From Rubrolithibacter danxiaensis (GTDB lineage: Bacteria; Bacteroidota; Bacteroidia; Sphingobacteriales; Sphingobacteriaceae), in assembly GCF_047272945.1 (NCBI RefSeq), contig NZ_JBKOPS010000005.1, forward strand, positions 248,001-312,000: DNA of 64,000 bases, in the 5' to 3' direction. The notes under the pieces are model-generated. The model saw only the letters and a program-made list of their open reading frames with translations, was not told where the DNA came from and searched no databases. The translations under genes were made by a program, and so were the position numbers. Position 1 is the first letter of the stretch. The number at the start of each line of letters is the position of its first letter. Shown in pieces: positions 34,952 through 44,489 of the stretch.

Positions 34952-36109
34952 TCAGGGTTTTAATATCACTTTAACACAATCGTCTTCTTTGTTTTTAAAT
35001 ATATCAAAGGCATGGGATGCCTGATCTAAAGGAAGTGTGTGTGAAATGATATCATCAAGCACTACTTTCTCATCTTTAACCAACTGAAGTAAATGATCAA
35101 TATAATTTTGCACCGGCGCCTGGCCCTGTTTTATTGTGATCCCTTTATCAAACATCCGATGGACAGGAAAATTATCGTAAGGTGAACCATAAACGCCGAC
35201 TATCGAAACTGTTCCTGCCCGGCGAACAGCTTTAAAACAATTTTCAATCACCTTTGATGTTCCTTTTTCAAAATTGACGACTGCTTTGGCCTTTTCAAGG
35301 ATATTTCTTTCAGCTTCAAATCCAACTGCATCCACACAGACATCGGCACCTCTGCCTCCGGTCATTTCCCTTATTGCTTCAATCGGGTCAACTTCATGAG
35401 GATTGATTGTTTCTACTTTATTCACTGAACGGGCTCTTTCAAGGCGATAATTTAAGGGGTCGATGGCTATTACGCGGCTGGCCCCATTTAACCAGGCTGC
35501 TTTTTGTGCCATTAATCCCACAGGCCCCGAACCAAATATGGCTACCACTTCCCCTCCTTTCAGCTGCGCCCAGTCTATAGCAGTCCAGCCGGTCGGGAAA
35601 ATATCGGTTAAAAATAATACCTGCTCATCAGTCATGTTTTCAGGAATAATACGCGGACTGATATCGGCATAAGGCACACGTACATATTCAGCCTGACCTC
35701 CCGAATAGCCTCCATATAAGTCGGTATAGCCAAACAATGCACCTCCTTTTCCATCAAGCATATCGCCTTCGGGGCCATAATGTTTATGATTGGAGTTTTC
35801 ACAATGCGGCGTAGCACCGTGAGTGCAAAAGAAGCAATGCCCGCAGGCTATCGGAAAAGGAACAACCACCCTGTCGCCACGTTTAAGCCTTGTAACTGCT
35901 GATCCGACATCCTCTACAATGCCCATAAATTCATGTCCCATAATCATGTCTTTAAGCTGAGGAACTCCGCCATCATATATATGGAGGTCTGATCCGCATA
36001 TAGCTGTCGAGGTTACTTTTAAAATAACGTCTCCGGAATCCTCAATACGTGGATCTTCAACCGTATCAACTGTAATATCGCCGGGTTTGTGAAATACTGC
36101 TGCTTTCAT
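34952..36109 (-). CDS. Zinc-dependent alcohol dehydrogenase (FdhA-like)
   Basis: A 385-residue medium-chain dehydrogenase. Catalytic zinc ligands are Cys38 in AICGSDLH and His59-Glu60 in MGHEFMG; structural zinc ligands are Cys89, Cys92, Cys95 and Cys103. The NAD site is IFGSGPVGLM. The size and insert match the glutathione-independent formaldehyde dehydrogenase-like group, so an aldehyde or alcohol from detoxification is a plausible substrate. It is convergent with the SDR at 34022. Confidence 0.88.
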   Translation of the reverse strand: MKAAVFHKPGDITVDTVEDPRIEDSGDVILKVTSTAICGSDLHIYDGGVPQLKDMIMGHEFMGIVEDVGSAVTRLKRGDRVVVPFPIACGHCFFCTHGATPHCENSNHKHYGPEGDMLDGKGGALFGYTDLYGGYSGGQAEYVRVPYADISPRIIPENMTDEQVLFLTDIFPTGWTAIDWAQLKGGEVVAIFGSGPVGLMAQKAAWLNGASRVIAIDPLNYRLERARSVNKVETINPHEVDPIEAIREMTGGRGADVCVDAVGFEAERNILEKAKAVVNFEKGTSKVIENCFKAVRRAGTVSIVGVYGSPYDNFPVHRMFDKGITIKQGQAPVQNYIDHLLQLVKDEKVVLDDIISHTLPLDQASHAFDIFKNKEDDCVKVILKP

Positions 36110-36408
36110 AGAGTAAATGTTTTGAAGTAGATGTTAAAGGACTAACAATAAATGCATTGTACAGTTTCCTTAATATTGCAGATAAAGGAAGATTGAAGTA
36201 CTCGGATTCGTAATCCTGTCCTCGCTGAAGGTTTATCAGATCAGGTTTCCCAAAGCAGAAAATTGTCAATTCCCATTATTGATGAGGTGCCTATACTTAT
36301 ACCCATGATATAGAAAACGAAAGTTAAGTGCGTAGAAACTTTTTTAATTTTTTTATAACAATAACAATTGCCTCCTGTTAAATTTTAAATCCCTTCAACT
36401 TTGCACTT

Positions 36409-37632
36409 ATGAAAACCTGGATCAAGACTCTTGCTATTACAGCCATCGTTACTGGTTTAGTTTATAGCTGCTCTAAAAAAGACAGCTTTTGGGATACAAT
36501 CGTTCCTGAAACTGAAGAAGACCCGACCTCAACAGAAATTAAAGGATTTGTATTCAGGCCTGCTCTGGCTCCTGCTTCAGATGAAAATATTCAGCAGTTA
36601 AAAGTTCCGGCTGGTTTTACAGTGAAAAAATTTGCAGATCAATTAGGCAAGCCAAGGATCGTTACGGTAAGCAGCACAGGAAATGTTTATGTTTCTGACA
36701 GGGAAGCAGGAATTGTAATGCTTTTAAAAGATACGGATAACGATGGAGTTTCTGATAGTAAGCAAACCGTAGCAACGATTAAACAGGTGCATGGGCTCAC
36801 TATCCATAACTCTAAAATATATATGGTATCGGTAAGAGATGTTTATACCGCTGATATTAATACAGACGGAACTCTGGGTACACCGCAACTGATTATTAGT
36901 ACGTTACCTGACGGAGGCCAGCATCCTAACCGTACGCTTGCTTTTGGACCTGATGGAATGCTTTACATTACTGTTGGAAGCACATGTAATTCATGCCCGG
37001 AGCCGAATGCGAAGAATGCCACTATTTTAAGAGCTAATGCTGATGGTTCTAACCTGCAAATTTTTGTAAAGGGTTTGAGAAATACAATAGGATTTGGGTG
37101 GCATCCGGAAACAGGGGAACTTTGGGGAATGGACCACGGAATAGACTGGCTTGGAGATGAGGAGCAGAAAGAAGAACTGAATCAGATTAAGCAGGATGCA
37201 AATTACGGATGGCCCTATATTTATGGAGAAGGCAAATATAATCCAAGCGACAGACCGAAAGGAGATACAACCTATAATCAATATTTAAAATCAACCACAC
37301 TTCCAACATTAACTTATCAGGCGCATTCAGCTCCAATGCAACTAATTTTTTATACCGGCAGTTCATTTCCTGCAGAGTACAAGAATGATGCTTTTATTAC
37401 TATGCGGGGATCCTGGAACAGGAGTGTCCCAGCGGGGTATAAAGTAGTACGCCTGCATTTTGAAAATGGCAAACCAGTCCGTTTTGATGATTTTCTAACC
37501 GGATTTCTTATTAATAACAACAGAGCTCATTTTGGAAGATTAGTTGGCTTAGCTGTACATCCTGACGGTTCTTTACTCGTTTCAGATGATACTAATGGAG
37601 TTATTTACAGAGTTTCTCGTAATGACATCTGA
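36409..37632 (+). CDS. PQQ-dependent sugar dehydrogenase-like lipoprotein
   Basis: A 407-residue exported protein, with a lipoprotein signal ending at Cys21 (LVYSCSKK). The mature part is a six-bladed beta-propeller of the glucose/sorbosone dehydrogenase type: KPRIVTVSSTGNVYVSDRE, GMLYITVGSTCNSCPEP, and FGWHPETGELWGMDHG with the conserved PQQ-site residues, then NYGWPYIYGEGKY. It probably oxidises a sugar or polyol at the outer side of the membrane. It has a 300-base upstream region and no operon partner. Confidence 0.88.
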   Translation: MKTWIKTLAITAIVTGLVYSCSKKDSFWDTIVPETEEDPTSTEIKGFVFRPALAPASDENIQQLKVPAGFTVKKFADQLGKPRIVTVSSTGNVYVSDREAGIVMLLKDTDNDGVSDSKQTVATIKQVHGLTIHNSKIYMVSVRDVYTADINTDGTLGTPQLIISTLPDGGQHPNRTLAFGPDGMLYITVGSTCNSCPEPNAKNATILRANADGSNLQIFVKGLRNTIGFGWHPETGELWGMDHGIDWLGDEEQKEELNQIKQDANYGWPYIYGEGKYNPSDRPKGDTTYNQYLKSTTLPTLTYQAHSAPMQLIFYTGSSFPAEYKNDAFITMRGSWNRSVPAGYKVVRLHFENGKPVRFDDFLTGFLINNNRAHFGRLVGLAVHPDGSLLVSDDTNGVIYRVSRNDI

Positions 37633-37753
37633 TAATAAGTATCAATAGCTTGATTGCTTGGTTTGATAGGAAGTTTTTTAGAAATGAGACTAGAAACTCC
37701 TACTACGATCTTAGTAGGTTACTGTTACGAATTTTAAGAAATCTGGTAGGATC

Positions 37754-37996
37754 TTATGGAATTTTATTAGATGGAAAACTTTTAATACTGTTTAACCTAA
37801 TAAATAATTCTAACACTTGCTTTAAATCGTTAAAACTCATTTCCCCGCAATCCGTCAGAAATATATTCGTATTTTCCATATCCTTAATTACAGTAAAATT
37901 TGAATCCTTGGTTTTAACCGCCATTCGTTCAAGCTTGTCATCTTTGATTGAACTGCTTTCAAAGGAATTTATCAGTGATATGCTAAAAGTTTTCAT
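37754..37996 (-). CDS. Small hypothetical protein, 80 residues
   Basis: A polar minus-strand frame starting MKTFSISLINSFESSSIKDD. The plus strand is also open here (37650-38033), but the minus-strand product has the more protein-like, charge-balanced composition, while the plus product is a run of hydrophobic residues typical of an antisense shadow. No motif known. Weak call. Confidence 0.35.
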   Translation of the reverse strand: MKTFSISLINSFESSSIKDDKLERMAVKTKDSNFTVIKDMENTNIFLTDCGEMSFNDLKQVLELFIRLNSIKSFPSNKIP

Positions 37997-38033
37997 TAAT
38001 AATTGGAATTTATCCGTCTTTAAAAAAATTTAG

Positions 38034-38400
38034 TATAACACATACTGGAGAAGATTGTGGATTCTCTGAGTATTTGATTGATAAAAATTACCTTATTAAA
38101 ATACTGGAATTTTACCATTAGTTTTTAAGATTTGCAAATCTCGCCAAGAAACTGCTATAATAAAAAATAAGCGCTAACGAGGGCGTTTAGTTGGAAATTA
38201 TTTTATAGTGGAAGCAACTTCAAGCCCTACACTCTGCTCAATTAATGTGTTTCTGTCTTCAGACTCAATCCTTTTGATAGTATTATTTATAAAAACTTTT
38301 TAAACCTGATTAGGAGGATTGTTATTTTTTTAAATCAACACCTGTTTGGTACGATTATTTTATACCTACATAATATTATAAATTATTTAGTATCTATTTT
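38034..38400. other. Intergenic region upstream of an esterase gene
   Basis: About 370 AT-rich bases with no convincing gene. A 33-codon minus-strand tail (reading NTIKRIESEDRNTLIEQSVG) ends near 38200 without a start and may be a gene remnant. The part next to 38401 likely holds the esterase promoter. Confidence 0.3.
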
Positions 38401-39534
38401 ATGAAAACAAAGTATTTAACCACCGAAAAAAAGATATCAAAAGGTTACAGTGCTTTCAGTCATGTCTTTTATAAAGGACTGATTGTAGCAATACTCGGTA
38501 TCTTGGTTTTATCATCTTGTAAGAAAAAGAATGATGAACCCAAAGTTACTCCTACAGGTCCAAAACCGGAATGGGCTCCTAATATTAAGCCGGAAATGCA
38601 GGCTGTAATTGAAAAACTTGCAAGTTTTGGTGCACCACCTTTAACAACACTCACTGCACAGGAAGCAAGAAAGCAGCCCTCATTTGCAGATGCTTTAAAG
38701 GCTGTAATGCAAGAAAATGGCATTTCTATGCCGCATACTAATGTTGATACTACAGGCAAAAATATTCCTGTTCAAGGTGGTTCTATCCATCTGCGTGTTT
38801 ACACGCCACAATCAGGAAATGGCCCTTTCCCTGTAATTGTTTATTATCATGGGGGAGGCTGGGTAATTGCTAACCTGGACACTTATGATGCCTCCGCCCG
38901 CGCTTTGGCAGACAAAGCAGGTGCCGTCTTGGTATCTGTTGCGTACCGGCAGGCGCCAGAATATAAATTTCCAACTGCTCATAATGATTCATATGCGGCT
39001 TATCAATGGGTGCTGAATAATGCTTCTACAATTAATGGCGATCCGACAAAAGTTGCAGTTGTAGGAGAAAGTGCCGGAGGTAATTTAGCAGCAGCAGTAA
39101 GTATAATGGCAAGAGATAATGGTATTGCATTACCTGTTCATGAAGTACTTGTTTATCCAATTGCCGGTATTGATACTACAACGGCTTCTTACAATAAATA
39201 TGTTACTTCAAAGCCTCTAAATAAGCCTTTAATGGAATGGTTTTTTGCAAAGTATTTGCCTGATGCTGAAGCAGGTCATAATCCCTTAATTAATTTGGTA
39301 GGAGCAAATTTGGCAGGTTTACCTCCAACTACTATAATTTCTGCTCAGCTTGACCCCTTACAAAGTGAAGGAGAAATGTTGGCCGATAAATTGCAGACGG
39401 CAGGTGTTACAGTAACGCAAAAAACTTTTGAAGGAGTTACTCATGAATTTTTTGGAATGGGTGCTGTAGTACCGGATGCAGAACAAGCAGAGAACATGGC
39501 AGCCGATGAACTTAAAAAGAGTTTTAATAAATAA
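38401..39534 (+). CDS. HSL-family alpha/beta hydrolase lipoprotein (esterase)
   Basis: A 377-residue exported esterase with a lipoprotein signal ending at Cys40 (GILVLSSC). The hormone-sensitive-lipase motif is complete: HGGGW oxyanion hole, GESAGG nucleophile elbow, the acid in AQLDPLQSEG and the His in VTHEFFGM. It should hydrolyse short-chain esters in the periplasm or at the outer membrane. A terminator hairpin follows its stop. Confidence 0.9.
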   Translation: MKTKYLTTEKKISKGYSAFSHVFYKGLIVAILGILVLSSCKKKNDEPKVTPTGPKPEWAPNIKPEMQAVIEKLASFGAPPLTTLTAQEARKQPSFADALKAVMQENGISMPHTNVDTTGKNIPVQGGSIHLRVYTPQSGNGPFPVIVYYHGGGWVIANLDTYDASARALADKAGAVLVSVAYRQAPEYKFPTAHNDSYAAYQWVLNNASTINGDPTKVAVVGESAGGNLAAAVSIMARDNGIALPVHEVLVYPIAGIDTTTASYNKYVTSKPLNKPLMEWFFAKYLPDAEAGHNPLINLVGANLAGLPPTTIISAQLDPLQSEGEMLADKLQTAGVTVTQKTFEGVTHEFFGMGAVVPDAEQAENMAADELKKSFNK

Positions 39535-39568
39535 TATTAATTCTGATTCGATTAGTGAATTAAATTAG

Positions 39569-39596
39569 AAATAGCTGTCTTTTTAGACGGCTATTT
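39569..39596 (+). terminator. Terminator after the esterase gene
   Basis: AAATAGCTGTCT (39569-39580) and AGACGGCTATTT (39585-39596) pair with one mismatch around a TTTT loop. The T run after it is weak. Confidence 0.6.
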
Positions 39597-39857
39597 TCTA
39601 ATATTAAATGTAACCTAAAAAATATCAACTTCTCTGAAAGCCGCGCTTGAATCAGTCTCTCAATTTTTAAATAATAATTGCGGTATCGGGATTACAAATC
39701 CAATGAGAAGAATCTTTCTGCTTAGATGCATTAAATTGAAAGGTGGTTTTTGTTTGTCCTTGACAACAATTCTGAAATACAATCATTTACTTGATTCAAG
39801 TGACGAAATGAGGTAGCAGATTAAGGGCTGATAATAGACAGAGACTAATATTATTTT
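39597..39857. other. Intergenic region with no gene seen
   Basis: About 260 AT-rich bases between a terminator and an SDR remnant. No frame, repeat or RNA is supported here. Confidence 0.4.
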
Positions 39858-40164
39858 TATGCAGCTATTGCCCAACATGCTGTGCGGGTTATTTCCGAAG
39901 GGCTATACCAGGAAGTGAAAGAGTATAATCTTCGCACATCCATTATTTCACCTTGAGCAGTAGCAACAGAACTGTCAAACATCATTACGGAAGAAGATGT
40001 TGTTCAAGGGCATCAAGGATTTCTATGAAAACTTTGCAATTCCGGCAGATTCCTTTGCAAGAATGGTCGCTTTTACTATCAGTCAACCGGAAGACGTAAA
40101 CATCAATAAAATATTGTTCCGTCCAACAAAACAAGCATTTATAGCAGAGTACATGTGTAAGTAG
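39858..40164 (+). pseudogene. Decayed C-terminal half of an SDR gene
   Basis: One frame reads HAVRVISEGLYQEVKE and SIISP, then a TGA at 39954-39956, then AVATELSNIITEEDV. After a frameshift near 40008 the next frame gives IKDFYENFAIPADSFARMVA, then FTISQPEDV and ILFRPTKQ, to a TAG at 40162-40164. Together this is the end of a classical SDR with the usual P-G-A-V turn destroyed by the stop. The N-terminal half is absent. It sits just before the exported-cupin operon. Confidence 0.75.
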
Positions 40165-40225
40165 GGGCTTGGTGAAGCAGCATTATATTGACTGTTCATT
40201 TTTTAAATTTAAGATGATACTTGAT

Positions 40226-40705
40226 TTATTTTGAATATTCCTCCTCTGTGACAGGTTTCAGCCATTCTGTTGGCCCTTTTTCTCTTCCTGTTATGGCCAC
40301 CTGAATAAATTCTTTATTCGCACTTGCGCCATGCCAGTGCGGGACATTAGGCGGGCACTTTACCACATCGCCTTTATGGAGAACTTTCTTTGGTTGTCCT
40401 TTTTCCTGATAATATCCTTCGCCTTCTAAAGCCAATATAATCTGCCCGGCCGGATGACTATGCCAATTGGTCCTTGCGCCCGCTTCAAAGGTTACACTTC
40501 CTGCCGCGTTCTGGTTGACACTGTCAGCTTCAACCAACGAGTTTAGCCAGGCGGTACCTATGAAATTGCTGCTGGTGATTTTTTCACCCCGCGGAAATAT
40601 TTTGTCATTCTTAATAACTGTCTGTTCCTGCTTTGCTGATTGTGTGCAGGAAGTAATGACAATGGATATAACAGCGATTATCATTAAGTATTTATATCTT
40701 TTCAT
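40226..40705 (-). CDS. Cupin-domain lipoprotein
   Basis: A 159-residue exported single-cupin protein with a signal ending at Cys20 (IVITSC). The two cupin motifs are clear: NWHSHPAGQ.....EGEGYYQEKG and GDVVKCPPNVPHWHG, giving a likely metal site of three His and a Glu. It is the last gene of the eight-gene minus-strand operon and is a close relative of the cupin part of the 44490-45350 gene. Substrate unknown. Confidence 0.88.
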   Translation of the reverse strand: MKRYKYLMIIAVISIVITSCTQSAKQEQTVIKNDKIFPRGEKITSSNFIGTAWLNSLVEADSVNQNAAGSVTFEAGARTNWHSHPAGQIILALEGEGYYQEKGQPKKVLHKGDVVKCPPNVPHWHGASANKEFIQVAITGREKGPTEWLKPVTEEEYSK

Positions 40706-40713
40706 CATAATTA

Positions 40714-41811
40714 TTAAAGATTCTTACCAAAGAAACTGGTTAATTTGTTTACTGCCTGCTCTACATATTCGGGTTTCCAATACGTTTGTATATGCGTAGC
40801 GCCATCAATCACAAAAAGTTCCTTATTTTTCGCATTGGCTGCTTTGGCAAACGCTTCATCAGTCATGTATTTTGTATCGGCTTTACTGCCAGCCATCATG
40901 AGCAAAGGCTGGTTGATTAATTCGATTTGGTCGGTGGCATCCCAGGTCATTAAATCCATCAGGCTGCTCGTGGTGTATAAAAAGGTTGAATTGGGATGTG
41001 CATGAGTTCTGTAATAGTACTCGTATCCTTCACGATATAAATCCGTCCGGGTTTTGGCAATTTCTTCATCTGTGATGCTCGCCACACCTGAATAAAGAGG
41101 TTTGCCACCTGTTTCTATCCGCTCATCTTCCTTGATTTTACCACCCGCTTTTTCTTGCGCACGGGCATCCGAAGCTTGTTTCAAGCGTTCCTGAATAGTG
41201 TTTAACTGGGAATTTTGAAAGCCATTGCGTCTTACTTCACCTGAGTTGAACATGCTCAAAGTGGCAACGGCCATAATGCGTTTATCTGATTGGGATGCTT
41301 TTAAAGTATAACCACCGCTGCCACAAATCCCTAAAGCGCCTATTCGGTTCGCATCCACGCCCGGATATTGCGAAATAAAGTCAACCATACCGTGAATGTC
41401 TTCTGTTCGGTATTGGGGTTTATCCGTATGACGAGGCTCGCCGCCGCTTGCGCCCTGGTATGATGCGTCGGCAGCAATGGTGATGTAACCGGCTTCCGCC
41501 AAACGCTGCGCATACAATCCGGCTGTCTGTTCTTTTATACCTCCGTTAGGATGTGCTACCGTTACTGCGGGATATTTCTTTGACGGATCATAATTGGCCG
41601 GTGTATAAACATTGGCAGCAATGTCAATCCCGTTCAGTTTATAGGTAACTGGATGAATGTTTACTTTCCCTTTTTCATTTTTGGTAATGGCTCCTTCATA
41701 TACCAAAGTCCAGGGATTTTGTTGATGTACCTTTTGAGCCGATTGTGCATTTACCGCATCTGCAGCTGCTATTGACGCTGCTATTGCGATGATTGATGCT
41801 ATTTTTTTCAT
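40714..41811 (-). CDS. Exported alpha/beta hydrolase (YcjY/dienelactone hydrolase-like)
   Basis: A 365-residue protein with a cleavable signal (IAAADAVNAQ). The hydrolase core has VTVAHPNGGIKEQ, and the nucleophile elbow reads GICGSGGY, so Cys or Ser could be the attacking residue, as seen in dienelactone-type members. The His is in DGATHIQTYW. It overlaps the operon neighbour by a nine-base gap. Substrate unknown. Confidence 0.82.
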   Translation of the reverse strand: MKKIASIIAIAASIAAADAVNAQSAQKVHQQNPWTLVYEGAITKNEKGKVNIHPVTYKLNGIDIAANVYTPANYDPSKKYPAVTVAHPNGGIKEQTAGLYAQRLAEAGYITIAADASYQGASGGEPRHTDKPQYRTEDIHGMVDFISQYPGVDANRIGALGICGSGGYTLKASQSDKRIMAVATLSMFNSGEVRRNGFQNSQLNTIQERLKQASDARAQEKAGGKIKEDERIETGGKPLYSGVASITDEEIAKTRTDLYREGYEYYYRTHAHPNSTFLYTTSSLMDLMTWDATDQIELINQPLLMMAGSKADTKYMTDEAFAKAANAKNKELFVIDGATHIQTYWKPEYVEQAVNKLTSFFGKNL

Positions 41812-41828
41812 GTTGTTATGTTTTAATT

Positions 41829-42563
41829 TTATTGTGAATGGTTGTTTTTCAGCACTTCGTCCAATACGGATTGAGCTGATTCTGCTTCTTTTTCACCTGC
41901 GGTTGTTTTTATAACTTTCACAAATTGCTGCAATTTGCTGGGGGTTAAGCCGACATTCAGGCAGATGTTCAAATGCGAACGAAGCATAGGTTCCACGCCG
42001 CCAATGCTGCTGAGGACTGATATGGTAACCAGCTCTCTTTCTGCATAGGTTAAAACATCCCGTTCAAAAATATCAGCGAAAAGATGCTCTTTCAGGAAAA
42101 TTTCTATTTCGGGGGCAAATGCCGAATAGCCGGTTTTGGGACCATTCTGCGGAGCGCCCAAAAGTGTGTCTAAAATAGCTTTCCCCCGGTCGTATTTGCT
42201 GCGTTTATCATTTATGGGCGATGCTTCGGCACCTATTACATCATTAATACCTTTGGTTTTGCGTTCATTTAAGACAGCCATAAAAGTCTGCAGCCCGCGA
42301 ATGCTGCGGGGAAATCCGGCATAGGCATAGAGATGAACGATAGCTTCTTTGATTTGATTAACGGTCAATCCGGCATCAAGTCCTGCATTCAGTTCTGTTT
42401 TCAGCTTTGCTAAATCGCCTTTTGCCGTAACTGTCGCAATTCGGACAAGGGCTTGCTGCTTCGTGCTTAAATTTTGATTTGTATCCGTTTGGGCATTCAC
42501 AGCGATTGTAACCATTATTGCCATTACAAATAGTACCGATTTTAAAAACTTGCTCATTATCAT
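41829..42563 (-). CDS. Exported carboxymuconolactone decarboxylase-family protein
   Basis: A 244-residue protein with a signal peptide (AVNAQ cleavage) and two CMD-like helical repeats, residues about 45-115 and 150-235: ALVRIATVTAKG...AIVHLYAYAGFP and ELVTISVLSSIGG...HLNICLNVG. It lacks the CxxC of AhpD peroxidase partners, so it is probably a decarboxylase- or lactone-type member. A GGAGG site precedes the ATG at 42563. Located in the periplasm, which is unusual for this family. Confidence 0.85.
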   Translation of the reverse strand: MIMSKFLKSVLFVMAIMVTIAVNAQTDTNQNLSTKQQALVRIATVTAKGDLAKLKTELNAGLDAGLTVNQIKEAIVHLYAYAGFPRSIRGLQTFMAVLNERKTKGINDVIGAEASPINDKRSKYDRGKAILDTLLGAPQNGPKTGYSAFAPEIEIFLKEHLFADIFERDVLTYAERELVTISVLSSIGGVEPMLRSHLNICLNVGLTPSKLQQFVKVIKTTAGEKEAESAQSVLDEVLKNNHSQ

Positions 42564-42652
42564 TTTTTATCCTCCGAAACAAATTGATGGTACAAAGTTC
42601 TGAACTGAAACCGATAGAAGGGGTAAATGGATTACGGTTTTACCTGCCAATA

Positions 42653-43759
42653 TTACTTATCCAACCCTTTTGCCTTTAGCCATTTGGATAATTCGTCCGC
42701 TATCTGGATATTGTTTAAGTCAGAAAAGGCAAAATGTGTATTGCCTTTGATACCGATTTTCGGCAGGTGTACCACCGTTGCGTCGCCCCCGTGTTTGTTG
42801 ATGGTGGCAGCCCAAATCTTTGCCATTTCAAGTCCTGAACGCCAATGGTCTTTATTCCATACTTTAGTCGGTTCCCCGGCAATGTTGTCTCCATAGTAAA
42901 CAACTATTGGTATTTTGGTCAGCTTGATGAAATCCGACAAGGGTATTTCCACACCTTTCAGTTCACCAAAAAGACCTGCGGATTTTATCGGCTGGGGCAG
43001 TTCTCCTTGAGGGAACACGAAGCTGCTGTAGGGTTCATAGGCCACTACGGCTTTCACCTTATCGTTTTTGACAGCCGTAAACCAGCCCGGGCTGCCCCCC
43101 TGTGAATGCGTAACCAAAATGCCTTCTCCAATCTTATCAAACAATTGTGAAACCGCATCCGAAATAACGTTGGCATCAAAACTGCCCGTGTTCGGGGTCA
43201 TCTGTCTGAAAAACTGTTCCAGGGAAGCCGAATCTTTTGGAAACTGAACATTTGGAAAATAATCGGGATAATTACCTAACCTGAACTGCGTAAACCAGAA
43301 CTGCTCGTCTGGTGTTGGCGTAATCGTTACGGCAACGGTGCTCTTCCCCGCCTCACCACGCCTGGGCTGGTCAAGAAGGTAAACAGGAAATTTCCTACGA
43401 AGAAAAATATTCTGAAAACCTTCTCTTCCGTCTGGTGTTGTTTCCCATGTTTTTTTGGACTGTCCGGCTCCATGCAGAAAAACCAGGGGATACCTTCGGG
43501 CTTTTACCGGAATTTGATAAAAAGCATAAGCATGGTCGCCGTGAAAAGTCTGTCCCTGGGGTTTCAAAACGCTGTTCAAATCGAAGCTTCCGGGTTCGGT
43601 AATCTTTGTTCCGCCTACTGCAAAGCTGCCCTGTTCCTGAATCATTAACGGTTCCCTGCTTGTGCTTTCTTTTATTGATGTACATGCAGTAAAAAGGGCA
43701 GAGGCCGTAATCGCTGAAAGAGCAAAATATATTCGGTTTATCTTTTTCAATTTATTCAT
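42653..43759 (-). CDS. Alpha/beta hydrolase lipoprotein (esterase)
   Basis: A 368-residue lipoprotein with signal ending at Cys26 (LFTAC). The core shows LVFLHGAGQSKKTW as oxyanion strand, VTHSQGGSPG as nucleophile elbow, and a final His in IKGNTHFAFSD. The DQPRRGEAG loop is typical of a small group of exported hydrolases. Member of the eight-gene operon; substrate unknown. Confidence 0.85.
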   Translation of the reverse strand: MNKLKKINRIYFALSAITASALFTACTSIKESTSREPLMIQEQGSFAVGGTKITEPGSFDLNSVLKPQGQTFHGDHAYAFYQIPVKARRYPLVFLHGAGQSKKTWETTPDGREGFQNIFLRRKFPVYLLDQPRRGEAGKSTVAVTITPTPDEQFWFTQFRLGNYPDYFPNVQFPKDSASLEQFFRQMTPNTGSFDANVISDAVSQLFDKIGEGILVTHSQGGSPGWFTAVKNDKVKAVVAYEPYSSFVFPQGELPQPIKSAGLFGELKGVEIPLSDFIKLTKIPIVVYYGDNIAGEPTKVWNKDHWRSGLEMAKIWAATINKHGGDATVVHLPKIGIKGNTHFAFSDLNNIQIADELSKWLKAKGLDK

Positions 43760-43797
43760 GATAACTTTTTTGAATGTAATACAATTCAGCCTGGTAC

Positions 43798-44433
43798 TTA
43801 CTTAATTATCCCTATTTTTCGCAGCCATTGCTGCACTTCGTCCTGCACCTGTTTTTCTTTTTCGCCTTTCATTACAAAATAAATTCCGTCTCTTTCCACT
43901 CCGCCTTTGGTTGAAAAACCTTCTAATACCTTGCTGTTGGGGCACAGTTGTTTTATGGTCTGGAAACTGCTTCCAACACCATAACCCGCGTTTGTATTAA
44001 ATGGAATTACGGTTTTACCGCTGAAATCATATTGATGCAAAAAGCTTTTCACCGGCGGCGGCAATTGCATATCCCAGGTAGGAAAGCCCACAAACACGAC
44101 ATCGTATTTTTCAATGCCGGCAATCTTTGTTTTTAACGGCGGTAAATAGCCTGTTTCATTTTCCCTGTCTACCTGCTGCACGATGGCTTGATAGTTCTCT
44201 GGGTATGGCTTTTCCATTTCAAGTGCAGCCAATGTTCCTCCCACATTATTGTGGATGATTTCCGCTGCTGCCTTTGTGTTATTTGTCCGGGACAGGTACA
44301 CAATTAATATTTTGCTGCTGTCTAAAACAGTGTTCATTTTAGCGTTAATATCCTTTGTTTGGGATGAAGAACAAGCTGAAACTGAAAGCAAAAAAGCCAG
44401 CAGTATATGCGCCATATAGGTGGTTGTTTTCAT
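43798..44433 (-). CDS. Flavodoxin with a lipoprotein signal peptide
   Basis: A 211-residue flavodoxin-fold protein (Flavodoxin_4 type) with a lipobox ending at Cys21 (LSVSAC). The FMN phosphate loop YLSRTNNTKAAAE, the VGFPTWDMQLPPPV loop and NAGYGVGS are clear. Flavodoxins are normally cytosolic; lipid anchoring outside the inner membrane is unusual and suggests an exported redox step or an electron carrier working with other exported proteins of this operon. Confidence 0.85.
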   Translation of the reverse strand: MKTTTYMAHILLAFLLSVSACSSSQTKDINAKMNTVLDSSKILIVYLSRTNNTKAAAEIIHNNVGGTLAALEMEKPYPENYQAIVQQVDRENETGYLPPLKTKIAGIEKYDVVFVGFPTWDMQLPPPVKSFLHQYDFSGKTVIPFNTNAGYGVGSSFQTIKQLCPNSKVLEGFSTKGGVERDGIYFVMKGEKEKQVQDEVQQWLRKIGIIK

Positions 44434-44489
44434 TAATGTCTTTTTTATTCACAGTGAGACATGCTGCTGATAGATTAAAGGTGCCTGCC

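Noticed and set aside
37650..38033. Plus-strand frame of 127 codons
   Set aside because: Hydrophobic, low-complexity product typical of an antisense shadow of the more plausible minus-strand frame at 37754-37996.
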